Assembly (NCBI GenBank): GCA_019775845.1
Contig: JADQAV010000017.1
Span: forward strand, 620,001-684,000
Origin: Myrmaecium sp. VS I D KN 1
Lineage: Eukaryota > Ascomycota > Dothideomycetes > Valsariales > Valsariaceae
DNA: 64,000 nucleotides
Reading direction: 5' to 3'
Positions 51,066 through 63,189 of this stretch are shown here, one piece after another. Every line of letters begins with the position of its first letter. The stretch's first letter is position 1. A program made the translations under genes and the position numbers. The notes under the pieces are model-generated. The model saw only the letters and a program-made list of their open reading frames with translations, did no database searches and had not been told where the DNA came from.

Positions 51066-54000
51066 CGACGATCGACGTCCAGCCTCTCTCTTCGCCCCGC
51101 CGGTTGCATGAGAGAGCGCAATCTTGCTTCGGTTACCCGATTGGGAAGAACGCTCCGGAATGAGCGAGCGAGGGACTTCGCTACGGGCTGTATGTGGATT
51201 GTTCCAGTGTGTCTTTAGGGTTGTCTCTCTCCACTCTCTCGAAATGGGAGACTGGAGATGGAGGCTTGTCTGTATGTTCGCGGACAGGACGGGATGGGAG
51301 ATTCATGATAGACGGTGTTCATCGAGCGTGCAAGACATCCTCATCCTTCCCTTCAAACAACGCTTATTTACCGCATCCATCTCAACCTCAACCCAAACCC
51401 ATCTCCCCATTCCCCGTCCCTCTCATATGAACGAGCCACTTCCACTTGAACAGTTCGTCCGTTGCCGCTGCGGCATCTCGCCCATCTCGCCCATCTCCCT
51501 TGATAGACAGTGCAAGCAAGAAACCTGGGGATGCGCCGTGCGCCGTGCACCATGCGTCCTGCGCCGTGCGCTCGCTCTTTCGGAAAACGAGCTCGAATGG
51601 GTTTGGTTTCAACGTCCGTTCGTTCAGCACGCATGGCCTGCATGGCTTTTTAGGTTCGCTACCTAGAGTTTATGTATGTAAATACCTCCTGCGTCCGTAG
51701 GTAAGGAGTAGGTATTGAAGAGGATGTAGGTGGCTAGCAGCAGCAGTACATGGTGAGAAAAGGGAGTGGGATGTTGAGAAGGGAGTTGACGCCTGAGGCA
51801 TCTACTCCTATGTCCGCATCGCCGACGACATCACCACCACGCCCACCAAACCTCATCTATAAACCAAATAACCTGACGTCGTACACCGACATCTACGGAT
51901 ACACAATACACAGGCGAAAAGCCGAACATCACAATGTCCATCACATACCAGCCTTCCACGAACCGCCCCGCCCCCCACACGCCTCAGATCTCTCGTCTCA
52001 TTCTCACCTGAGAGAGCCATTGACGGAGTCCGAGAAGTTCCCCACCCGAATGCACATGCATGTCCTCCTCCATGCTAACCAACAGCCGGAAAGAGAGGCG
52101 GGCAAGCAGAGTCCCATCAAGCAATCATCGAAGCCACCGAAGCCACCGAGGGCGTCCATCGGCTAGCTGTCGGCCGGCGACGGGCCTGCCTGGGCTGGGC
52201 TGTCTTCAAGCCTGTCTGTCACACATCTCAACCCCCCTCCCCCAACCCTACCGTTTGATCATCGGCCTGAAACTTGCTTCACCTTTGCTGTTTTTCCTGA
52301 AGGAGGCATCCTGATTCTCTTCTTCATCCTCATCCGGCTAAGAGTCAAAAACTAAAAAAAGAAATAGAGAAGGAAGGGAAAAGCCGCTTCTCGCTCCGAT
52401 CCAGCTAGCCATCGCAATTTCACCCCTTCCTTATTCGGATATCTGCGCTGGGCAGTGGGGTGGGAGTGGACGGGACAATATACACAGGGCTTAAGAAACA
52501 GGAAGGGCAGGATGAGAAAGAGAGAAAGAGGAGGGCTGTTTCAGATCGTTCTTCCATCTTTCCCTTTTTTTCTACAGTACCTATCTTCCCTTCTTCCTAC
52601 TCCGCGAAAGGACATCTTTCTCCCGCATGGTTACACACCAGCCTGAGGCTGGCTTCTTGTGGAAGGGGGAAACCACGTTTTCTTCATTCTTGTTCAGCTC
52701 TTCTCCCGTCCGGGCGCTTAAACCCCAAAGGACCATCACTTGCTGACGGTTACACCGCATACGTTCCTCTGTTCTGCCGTCCAAAAGCGAGGCTTATATA
52801 AACGCGCGCCTCCAGCCCTTTCGTGCCATACCTCGTTCCCGTGTGGCCACCTGGTCGTGTTTCCTGCCCAGGCTGTGATTGGCTGGGACTGGCTGTGCTT
52901 AGATGTATATTGTAGAGGTTATAGGGATGTGTATGTATGTATATATGCGTCGTGACAATAGAAGGTACGGGGAGGTGTCTGGACATGATAGATCGGGATA
53001 GAGATTTGTCCGGAGCATTCACAGGCTTAGTGTATTCCCTATGCGTTTCCGCCTACCTGCCCTCACGCCTCGCCATGTATGTAGAGCACGCATACACGCA
53101 TCTCAAATACCAGCTGCAATTCCTCTCCTTCGCTCCCCGTCCTCTCGCCAACCAACATGACTTTCCTCGACCTTCCACCCTAAGGCGAGCGCAAAGAAAG
53201 GGCGTGGGGGTCGTCGGAAAGAACCCACCCACGATGACAGACATCCACCAGACAGACAGACAGGCTGTAAGTGTTTCATCTCCGCTCGTTCACAGAACGA
53301 CGGCAAGCGCATGGGTAAGGTTGTCACTCTTAGGTTTACCCCTGAGTTAAGCCGGAAGAGGTGGTTTCCTCCGCGCGCGGGCGGCGGGGGCTGGCGAACG
53401 CCCGGGCCCCCGTCGGGTGCCCCATTGTCCGTTCAGGTCCGTTCGTACCTGCGTTAGTCAGGTGGGGCCCGAGGTGCAGTGAGGTGTGGAGCGGGAGGCC
53501 GCGGAGAATGGACGGACGGGACGGACGTTCTGGTTACCTTGCACTTCTTCTCTCTTCCTCTTTCTGTGAACATAGTATCAAGCTTGTATAGATGCGACGA
53601 TGCATCTCTGTCTGTTCTGGATGACGGCATATGCCGTTCGGCGATGCAAAGACTGCAAACAGGAGGTGAGGCGGTCAGGCACCGAGACGCTCTGGAAGCC
53701 TGAGGCTCCAGCTACAGACGTCCATCTTCACGTCCACGACCTCCAACCTCAAGAAACGTGTCAAGATAGTTCCGGTCCTGTCCAACAACGGATCACTCTC
53801 CAATCACCGACCGCTTTCACCTCAAGGAATCCACGCGTATGTACGTCGATCGGAAGAGAAAAGGAAGAAGAAGAGAAGACGGAAAAAATCCCGCCTATAT
53901 CACGATCCTGATATAGGCCCATTTCCTCCCAGGATCTAGGGTCCGGTCCTTTGGCGACCGCTCGCGCGCACTTCTTCACCGCAACCTGTGAGTTCGAAGG

Positions 54001-54506
54001 TGAAATGAGGTTTTTTTCTCTTCTTCTTTTCGTTCAGTGTTATAGCCTGCTGCGAAGGGCCTCTTGTATTTCCTCTTTCCTACTGACTTCATCGCATCCC
54101 GTCAAGACCTGCCCTTATAAGGAAGCAAGACAGACAACCGTCCTCCGAGCTTCAAGCGAGCGGACCACTCCGGCCACGGGACGTTATACATCCACTCCAG
54201 CAGCCGGACATGGCGGCCTCGAGGCCCTGACCGGGATTGTGATCCCAGGCGTTACCGGGGTACCTCGTAGCGAGGATTCTCCCCTCCCAGCGTTTCAGAT
54301 AAATTGGTCCCCCCTCTTCTGGACTTTCCTTTCCAACTTCACCGCGACCAACCCCGATCCAGCAACCAGCCACCAGCATTCCTGTTGTACGGCCTATCGT
54401 CATCCTTCTTTTTCTTTTCTTCGTCCTCGCCCTCACTAACCGATCGATCCGGGCCGATCGAACGAACGAACCACAACGAAGAGCCGGGCTGATACACGCT
54501 TCTCTT

Positions 54507-54536
54507 GGGGGGGGGGGGGGGGGGGGGAAAGGGGNN
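54507..54536 (+). other. G21 homopolymer next to an NN ambiguity
   Basis: Twenty-one G in a row, AAA, four G, then two N (54535-54536). This marks an unresolved base call or closed gap; the local length is unreliable. Confidence 0.9.
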
Positions 54537-55829
54537 GGAAGGAGGATGATCATCAACCCCCCCCCCATCCATCCCATCCCACTTCGTCCAGTGCCCAGTC
54601 CAGCAAGTCCAGTCCGAGTTCCAGTCCGAGTCCGAGTCCAGACCGCCCCCTCCTCCTCCTCCCCTCTCGCCCGCTCAGACACACGGTCAAGGTCAAGGAC
54701 CCCGCCGACCGGGCCGGAGATGAAAGCCAGCGCGCCACCGCCTCTCCCCACCCCAGAAAGAAGCTCCACGCTCATCGCTCTCTCCATCCCATCTTCAACC
54801 TCATTGGCGAAGTCGCGCTGTTGCTCACTCCTCTCACGCCCTGTCGTTCCCGCCTCTCGCCTGCTGCGCGTAGCCCCGAGGCTATAGGAGGATGGGATAG
54901 GAAAGCCGCTACGGTATCTGGGGTTTTCACGCTTCTTCGGGAGGCTGATGGCGTCTTGCGCTTCTTGGAGCGTGTGTGCTGGGGACCTTTTGCGTCTGGC
55001 TGCCGGTTGGTGATGGGAAGAAAGAGAGAGAGACTATGCCATTGCCATGCCATCGGGCTTGAACGGACGGACAGCTACCCGCTTTTTTTTTCTCTCTTTT
55101 TCTCTTGGATAAGGTAAGGTAAGGTTCTTGCTGATAGATGACAGATGATGGATGATAGATGATAGATGAAAGACGACGCAAAGAGGTAGGTAGGTAGGTA
55201 GGTACGTTGATCCGTCGTCTTATCCCCTTCCCCTCCACAGATTCTCCGGATTGCCTCTGCATCCTCGACGCATGCTGTATATGCCTATAATAGGTAAGAT
55301 AATATCCTAGCAATATGCCCGTGGATAAGGTAAGCAAGTACCTTAAATGGCCGACCGTTGGTTGGCATTCGCATTGCTTCGACGTGAAAGGGCGATGGGA
55401 AATGCGGCGACGACACGGCGGAGTACTGTAAAGATCGGATTTGTTGATGTAAGATGAAAGGAAAGAGAAATACGAGAGTTCTTTTTCCTACCTTCGTCAG
55501 GCTGTGAGCCATGCGTGGCAGCCACTCCTATATGCACGCATACATAGCCACTCCCTCGTCTGTTTCCTTTGTCCTCAACTACAGCGTGACGGCTCGATGG
55601 TCATTTTCAATTCTTTCTATGAGAAAAACAAAAAGAGAAAAGACCTTCCATGTATACAAGATCAAAGTCCTTATCCGTTTTTCTTTTCTCCCAGTTATTC
55701 TAGGAGTGGAGTTTCGCACCCATACTGTGCCGTGCTGTGACGCGCTGTGCGATACCGTGTTCGGATCGCGAAGCGTGGTCGTCAAACAGGATATCCATCC
55801 CTTTCTTCCCCCTCTCTCTGTCTATTCCC

Positions 55830-57330
55830 GCAATGCCCCGGGCCGGGCTCTGGACCGCCTCCTCGCCTTCCTCTGCCTTGATGCCTGGAGATGATGCACG
55901 ATACCCGATACCGCTATCCTTCTATATGACCCGCTTATTCCCGCTTATGAGCGGTCTTTGTTGGGCTTCGCACGTCATTGGGTCGAGCTATTCAACACGA
56001 TGAGCTTATCGGGACCGCGGGGATACCACATAGACGGGCGGACAGACAGACCGACAACATGGCGATCTCCTGGGCTAAGCTCTGGACCGCCACCCTCCGT
56101 CTGGATGCCGGGGCTGAAGACGACATGCGATATACGGATACAACGTCGCTAGGCCTATTACCCAACGAGCGGTCTGTTACTGCGATTTCGCACGTCATCG
56201 GGTCGAGCGGTTTGGCTTGACAGCATAGTAATTTACCAGGCCGGGCTCTGGACCACTGCCCGCTTTCCTCTGGCTGGGTGTCTGGATATGATACATGACA
56301 TGGGATACACGACACCGCTGTGCTGTACTTCGCACATCATCGGGTAGAACTGTTCACAACTTGACAAGCTGACCTCAACAGGGCTGCCAGATAGATAGAC
56401 AGACGGGCGGACAGCATGGCAATCTCCCGAGCCGGGTTCTGAACCGCTGTCCTCCTCTGTCTTGGTGCCTGGAGATGATACGCGCATATGACACACGATC
56501 CTGCTGTGCTTGCTACCCGTTCATCACCGCTCATGAAATCGACAGTACGCTCGTTCCCCGGTTCTGGATCGCCGTCCTCCTCGGCCGGGATGCCTGCACA
56601 GGACACCGCTATGTTTACTGTCGCCCACGAGCGGTCTGTTGTAATTCGGATCTTATCAGCCTACGCCATTCAATCTCGCGTTTGATCGTGCCGGGAACGC
56701 GCGGGACGGATGAACAGACAGACAGACAGATAGACAGACCGCATGGCAATCTCCCACCGGGGGGTCGGGCTCTGGACTGTCTCCCGCCTTCATTTGGCTT
56801 GATGCCTGAAAGCGATACATGGCACACGACACCGCTCTATTGCGAGGAGCACGGAATCCAACGGTGCCGGTTGATTCGGCATGCTGAGATCGATGGGACC
56901 GCGGAACAGTTCGATGAGCGGACAGCATGCCCATCGCCCGAACCGGGTTTTGGACAGCTGTGCCTGAGGGTGATACACCGGACACAATACCATTGTACCT
57001 GTTGCCCGCTCATTGTTGCCAACGAGCGGTCTGTTGCAATTCGCACGCCATCAAAGACAGATGAACAGTCGGACAGAATGCCAGGCTCCCGGGTTCTGGG
57101 CCACTTCCTCTGTCTCGGTGCCTGAAAACGTGCTGTGATGCAGGACACCGCTCTGCTGGTTACCCGCTCATTACTGCCTGCGAGCGGTCTGCTGCAGATT
57201 ACATGTCATCGGACAGAGATACTCAATCTCCCTTATTCAACCGTATCAGTCTACCTATTGTCCCCGCCGACGATAGATGACAGCAGAACAGGCCACCGGT
57301 TCAAACGAAGCGGCCCGGCGGGTCTGGGCT
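55830..57330 (+). repeat. Array of about eight diverged copies of a 130-230 bp unit
   Basis: One element recurs head to tail with many substitutions and indels. The anchor GGGCTCTGGACCGCC, or a close variant, starts near 55845, 56075, 56242, 56431, 56559, 56764, 56942 and 57091. A second anchor, GAGCGGTCTGTTGC followed by TTCGCACGTCATCGGGT-like sequence, is seen near 55950, 56168, 56629, 57024 and 57181. A third, GACAGACAGAC followed by GGCAATCTCC, links them (56040, 56395, 56720). All copies are in the same orientation. No long ORF runs through the array. Unit spacing is uneven, which suggests old tandem duplication with later deletions rather than a young satellite. Confidence 0.8.
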
Positions 57331-58900
57331 GCTTCCCGTGTGTCTGTACGCCCGAAACGCCCGACACGCCCAACACGACAATGACAGCTGTGGGTGCGGT
57401 GTGTTGGTATTGACTCAATGGCGGGAAATGACACATCACGGCCGGATAAATGCAAAACCAAATCTGCCTTCCGCCTTTCTCTCGTCACCGGTCTTTTCGT
57501 CGCACTGCCCCCGTGTCCGAAGGCGGGGTAAGGGGGGGAGGAAGCTCCATAAAAGGGGCCCTCCCCCCTCACTTTTCTGCTGCTTCTTCTTGGTCTCTCG
57601 GTATCTTCTCTTCGCTTCTGTACTCTGCCTCTGTTGCTGTCCTTCTTTTTTGGCTCTGACTGCCTGGCGGCTGGACTGCTTGGTATGCCAGACCTAGACT
57701 AACACTGCACTTCAACTCATAGACTGGAAGCTAGCTGGCTGAACTCTCTGGTTGACCGGTCTGGATGGCTTACTCACTTACTGCGCTGCCATCACTGCTC
57801 TCACTCCTACTTCAGCATGCGATCGCTCAACTACTACGACTCCTTGCCCACCACTTCCACACACAGCTGTCGATTCATAGGTACTGCGACTTCCAAGTCC
57901 ATTGCCTACACAGCCCTCACGGGAATTTCGGCAATGTCGTACGCACCGCCGGCTTTTGTGAGCGCGCTTGTGCTTCCTGCGAGTGGACGGCTTTAGAGGA
58001 TGTTATTAGCTGGACTAACGCCTTCACATCGGTTCACATTATGTCCGCTCTCAACATACATGGTCGGATTGGGCGGTTTGGGCAGTAAGCCTTCCTCACT
58101 GGCAACTTGCTGGGTCATATATTGCTTGATGAAGATTCATTTCAAAGGTATAATAATACTTGGTGAAAATGGATCAAGACTGTGACTAACTGTGATAGGT
58201 CTGAGAAGTTGGAGAATGACTGTTCTTGTGGTTAACAGCTTACTTTCATATTAAACTCTTTCAAGGTGAGCCTTCTCATGATAGTGTGAATGAGGCTTCA
58301 GCACTGACGATGGTGGATAGACTTAGAACAGTGTAGCTGGATATTACATTAGGCTGGTTACTGTGGTTTATTGCTGGAGAAGGGTGAGAGTGGAGGAAAA
58401 AACCAAAAAAGGAAGTAAAAGACAAAAAAAAAAAAAAAAAAAAAAATGAAAAAAAAAGCAGAAACAGATTTAAAAGAAGAAAAAGAGACAGAGAGAGGAG
58501 AATTGAAGAGGAAAATGAAGAATAGAAAAAAAAGGGGAAAAGGACAACGACAGCAAGAACAACAACTCACAAGCAGGCACACAACAACAACATCCGGAGA
58601 GCTGGTCTTCCTTATCTATCAGGCAGGCGGCTACACCATCGACCCAACCTTCAGTAGCACCCAAGGATAATCCAAGGACAATCCATATATCAGAAGCGCT
58701 CCGGGGTCTGACGAAGATACGACTCTCAGGTAAGCCCAGTTCACTCTGCTAATAATTATTTCACAATCTCTAACTACTCTATCCCAGGAACTATATCCTC
58801 TTCTCACGCCTATTTGCCTGCCCTGTCGGTGTAGACAGCAGAGGTTTTGCCCTTCCACGGACAAACAGTGCTCAGTTCTCTGCCCTCTAAGGGGCTGTTC
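57331..58900. other. Gene-poor AT-richer stretch
   Basis: No supported gene. A 107-codon ORF at 57765-58088 has a Leu-rich start and several Cys but no recognisable family. A run of A23 (58424-58446) is followed by about 70 bp of nearly pure purine. Confidence 0.5.
58424..58446 (+). repeat. Homopolymer A23 with purine-rich flank
   Basis: Twenty-three A in a row, then A/G-rich sequence to about 58530. It could be the tail of an old retroposed copy, but I saw no target-site duplication or body, so this is only noted. Confidence 0.85.
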
Positions 58901-58939
58901 GCTGCTGATCAGAAAAGCGACTCCACGGCTGGGGCTTCC

Positions 58940-59500
58940 CGTTTGCGAGAACCGATATTTATATAGAAGAGATTCAGAAAGGAATGGCTCGCCTTGTTGA
59001 GACCTTGGACCGATTTAGATTGCTCGGAATAGCACAGCTAGGCTTTAGGATCCCCTGGGAGTCCAGGGAGGAAAGCCAAGTGCCGATACCGAACAGTTGA
59101 GGCCGGACTTTTATTCTAACGGCCTTACCCGATAGATATGGCAATGACAGTACCCCATCGGGCGCCTGGTTCTAGGCAAATATGACCTTACTGAAAAAAC
59201 CCCTTTTGGGAGAAGCAACGCATCAAGCGAGATCAAACCAGTCAATCCGCGCGTTGCTCACAGCACCCTGTCCGCCAGAGGCATGGACTTCGATTATCCG
59301 TTACCATGCCTTCCTCAGCGGTGCTGCTCTCGCCAGCTAGTTCTTAGCCATGGAGCTGTGCTGGTGAATCCGATGTTCCTGAAAGGTATGCAATTCGTGT
59401 GCCTCGCAAAGGATATACCGGACCGGACTTGTTGGGAGACTCGACTCGACAGCCCGGCGTCCTATATATAGGCATCACTTACTTGGGGCAATCTGCCCCC
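58940..59500 (+). other. Probable remnant coding segment, family unknown
   Basis: One plus-strand frame gives protein-like runs, such as GMARLVETLDRFRLLGIAQ (near 58985-59045) and RTFILTALPDRYGNDSTP (near 59105-59160), separated by a few stops. Composition resembles the decayed helicase region that follows more than random intergenic DNA. No domain was recognised. It may be the left part of the same repeated family (inference). Confidence 0.35.
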
Positions 59501-59622
59501 AACCTCCCTCCTGTGGGAGCACGAATGCGGTCACCCATTATACCCACGTCCGGAGTGTGTAGGCGGACGGACCCAGAGGGACGGAGCATCACCATCATGA
59601 TTGCGCCAAGCAGACGTTATCC

Positions 59623-60076
59623 ATGGAGCCTTGTGTGAGTCTCTCTTCCTATACGCTGACCGTTCGCGGCTTTTTCGCATGTACTGACTACGCGAGTCCA
59701 GTGGACCGGTGAGCGTGCTGGGTATGATGATGAGCAGCTTCCTCGCCGCTCCATCTGTCAGCGCTGCGTAAAACGTGGCGCCACTGACTCCACCTCCCCT
59801 CACGGTCCTGTTTGTGATGTGATGGTCGACTGGTGTGAGGCCACTGAGGATTTCCGGTTGGTCAAGAACTGCACCTATTGCTCTCGCGCCCGGCACTCGT
59901 GTGTACTGGTAAGCTCGTCGAGCCCGCTTGGTTTACGCATGCTTACAACTCTTCAGGGACGCCTTCCGTCATACCAACATCACTCGAACCCCCCTCGAAC
60001 ATGTTCTTCAGCCTGGACTCCCGTCATCTCGCTGGGGTACAGGTCGATATATAACATTCTTCGTCACGGCCATTGA
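59623..60076 (+). CDS. Small Cys-motif ORF, possible gene or gene fragment
   Basis: A possible start ATG at 59623 in a good context gives a 12-nt first exon, then a 67-nt intron (GTGAGT, TACTGAC branch, CCAG) and an open frame from 59702 to the stop at 60076. The translation contains RRSICQRCVKRG, VCDVMVDWCE and LVKNCTYCSRARHSC, a Cys-x2-Cys ... Cys-x2-Cys pattern that suggests a small zinc-binding protein. A second intron-like segment of 48 nt (59909-59956) is a multiple of three, so the frame is open with or without it. A different frame is open at 59928-60179, so the 3' structure is unsure. The block KNCTYC recurs at about 60830 in the helicase remnant. It could be an intact small gene or a truncated duplicate. 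Confidence 0.35.
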
Positions 60077-60299
60077 AACGCTGAAAGAAAGTCATCCAAA
60101 AGCGGGAATCATGGCTGGTAAACCAGCTTCCAGCAATTCCTCTCTCCAAACTTTCCTATCAGATAACCAAGTAATATAATCAAGCAAGCATGGCTCTTGT
60201 CTTTTCCGGCCTAGGCTGCGTGGCCTCAGGCTTTGGTGGTGGTAATGCAGGACGTAAGCACTTATTAACTCTTCCTTCCTAACTGTTACTAATGTTTAG

Positions 60300-63180
60300 G
60301 TAGGAGATGGAGATGATCCCAGACGCCCACCCCTTCCTGGCCACGCCTCCCCGCTGCGCTTCGTGGGCATTTCGGACGGGACAGACCAGACAAAGATACT
60401 CCGAAACCCCGACGCCTCTACTGTGTGATCGCCGTGCAGCTGCAAGGTCAGGCCACAGAACTCTTCGGAAGGTTTGACCACGACGCTCACACGAGTAACA
60501 TTGCGTGGAAGAGCAGCAATTGTACTGGTTTTCCTTCTTCGAATCCCACTTTGAAGATGCACCGTGCTCCATGCTGGTCAATCCGGACACTTGCCTCAAC
60601 GGGCAGGCCACCGTGACACGGCTGGCGGCTCCACCGCGTATCCCCGGCGGTGAGAATTTGATTCTTCCCGGCTTCAACACATTCAAATCGCAGCCTGCGC
60701 GCACGCCCCTCGCCCCTCGGTCGCAAGCGATCACTGAGCCTCTGTCCGTCCATTCTTATGCGAGGTATATCAAGAGGTGGCATGAGGCTGATGCATGTGA
60801 TCTTGTCTTTAAGGGCAATGTCGTGGTCAAAAAATGCACCTATTGTGCTAGACAGCACCATGAGTATGCTCCGCATTACATATATATGCTCAAGTTCACG
60901 GTGGATGTGCAACCGCGTTGGTTTGACGTGGCGGACGGTCCCCTCCAGGGCGAGCCCGCAAGGCTACGCCAGACGCTGGCCAACGCATAGTACACTAGCG
61001 ACGTCCGCGTGTTCATTCGGACGGACCCCGAAGAACGGAGCATTGCGATCATGAACCGTTACATTCAGGTGGAAGCCTTCCGCTACACAACAACCAGGGG
61101 ATACCCCTATCCCCGCTCAGTTTGCTACCACGGCCTAGACCCCCGCGATCTCGCTGATGCACAAGTCAAAAGATTCGCAAACTTCGTCGAGACCACGGGG
61201 ACACTAGCTTTTCTCCCATGGCTAGCCCATGCCGGACACGGTCGTGTGTGGACCGCTCTTCGTCAATGTACCTAGAGCGGATAATGCCACCACGCTGGAG
61301 AATATCTACATGCCTCACAGCTCTACACCAAGCATTATCATGCGGAACAGCTTCGAGGGCTGTTCAACCCAGAAAGTCGGTTCCGGGCCCACGTCCGTCC
61401 GGAACGAAGGGGTTTCTATTCCGTCTCCATCAAATCAAACTGCCGGAGTTTCGGACCCAGAACCACCATCTAAGATGGTACCACGGTGCGGATTCGTTTC
61501 CCGAACTCCGCCCAATTTGCAGCGTCGGATGCGTCTGCTCGGCCATATTGATCCCATTCGTCGTTTGGACCTGCGTGCTCGCCATGGTACCGACCGCAAC
61601 CGGGCAACTGAAGGCATCATGGATGCGGCACTGTCAACACATCCTGTTGTTCCTGAGTCTGTGGCCCCGGCACCCCTCGTCGCTCTGATCGCAACCGTGG
61701 CCGCCGTTGATGTCTGCCCTTGGTGAACTGATCTGCTCGGGCTTTGTCCCCTTCTCCTGGGAGGCCACGTCCGGACGATGGCGAGCCTCCCCGCTTTCGC
61801 CTTTGACATGCTCGTCCTGGCCAGGCAAGTCACCATTCCCGGCGGCCCGACGGCGTCGCTTCCCATCGATCGGGGCCCCTACGATGTCTCGGTGGAGATT
61901 CTCGAAGCGGTTGCCGAGTTGGATCGTGAAATCGAGGCGCTCGATCGGGTTTGTTCACACCATGACTTTTGGACGGACGTCCTTTGCGGTGCGATGGACA
62001 AACGCCTCGTGTCATCCGACTACGTCGCCGAATTCTGGAACCGTGGACTTCACCGCCCGGACGAGCTGCGACGTCGCATCGCCGTCGTCCAGACGTTGCT
62101 GCATGACCTGACCGACAGCCAAGCGGCGGCATTCAAAGGCATCCTCCGTCCCGTCAAGGGGCGGGTGGCCTTGATCGAAGGTTTCCCGGGGACCGGCAAG
62201 ACCACGTTGTTGGTGCGCATCATGATCGCGCTGTTGATCGTCGGCGTCAAGGTTCTGTACACCACCCAAACCCACGCAGCGACCACGGCTGCAGCTCATG
62301 CGTACATCCGCTGCGTGGAATCTGCCCTCTTCGACGATTATGAAGACATCCGTGAAGAGTTGCTCGATAGGTTGACCCGCCTTTGTCCGAGTTCGCTCGC
62401 CGACACGGGCAACACTCCCCCGCCGCTGCCGGATTCGTCCGACGACGACGGCCGTGGTCCGGGAACATCCAAGCGGGCTCACCGCGACGTTTCCTCCGCA
62501 GCTGGTCCTTCTTCCGCCGGCGGCCCGTCCAGCTCACGACATGACACCGAGACCGAGCTGGAAATGGAGATCAAGGACCGTCGTTTCGATTCGCTGTCCG
62601 TTGGCGTGTCTCTTTCCGCAAAACGCGAGCCCTGGATTCGCGCACACGGGAAAGATGGCACCCTGGCGGAACGCCACATCTGCGACGTCCTTGCCGCGGG
62701 GCCAACGGATGGTGTCACCGGTCGTGGAGGCATGGAGTACGCCAGAGCGCTGCGGGTCGTCAGGACATGCATTCTCGAATCCACCAAGCTCTGCTTAGGA
62801 GCCCTTTCCAGCGTGCTCCAGGTCGAGAGTCTTGGGTTCACTTCGGGTGCCTCGTTCCTTAACGAGGCGTCGCAAGCCAGCGTGACCCGCGCTCTGATGG
62901 GTCTCGGTAGTCGCAAGATTTATGCGTTGTTCGTGTGCTCGCTTTCGATGATCGCCAGCGTAAACCGGTGTGCACATCGGAGACGAGGAATCCCTCTGCC
63001 ACTGCATGGAGCAACCGACTATAGTCTTCGTGGATATCAGGCGATTGTCAGCCTATACTACCAACCAGAGCTACAGGGCAGATTAAACATCTGGCCCATC
63101 GGTGCTATCAGCCCATGAGGGCCTTGAGCCCCCGGATACGGCTAAGGACAATTCATCTATTGTCCTCCCTGAGTATATTT
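60300..63180 (+). pseudogene. Decayed UPF1-like superfamily 1 helicase gene
   Basis: Protein-like sequence runs through most of this interval on the plus strand, but in several frames with a number of in-frame stops and frame changes, so it is broken. The upstream part (60505-61275) has a Cys motif (VVVKKCTYCARQHHEY) and RTDPEERSIAIM. The 446-codon frame at 61778-63118 carries the helicase signature: LTDSQAAAFKGI, Walker A in EGFPGTGKTTLLV (about 62180-62210), motif Ia-like LYTTQTHAATTAAA, and a DEAD-position motif NEASQASVTRALMGL (about 62858) in which the usual Asp is Asn. A DDRQ block typical of motif III follows in a neighbouring frame near 62947. Order and spacing fit UPF1-like helicases. 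Two acidic or Ser-rich inserts are present. Several stops are TAG or TGA where CAG or CGA would read through, as expected from C-to-T change. Whether it is a host gene copy or cargo of a mobile element is unknown. Confidence 0.6.
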
Positions 63181-63189
63181 TCAAATAAC

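Larger units (their letters stand above)
49966..55829. other. 5.9-kb stretch without a supported gene
   Basis: Only short, mutually overlapping ORFs occur, with no recognisable domains. The DNA alternates C/T-rich stretches (50280-50720, 54590-54680) and AT-richer stretches (52300-52600, 55600-55700). Simple repeats: GA at 51042-51065, GGTA near 55185-55204, GATGATA near 55146-55168. A short assembly gap is at 54535. It may contain non-coding RNAs or poorly conserved genes that I cannot see. Confidence 0.5.

Noticed and set aside
55830-57330. Reading the repeat array as a coding tandem-repeat protein
   Set aside because: Unit lengths vary and are not multiples of three, and no frame stays open across more than about one unit.
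57765-58088. 107-codon ORF with a hydrophobic start, possible secreted Cys protein
   Set aside because: The Leu/His-rich start is not a convincing signal peptide, the Cys spacing matches nothing known, and the surroundings look non-coding.
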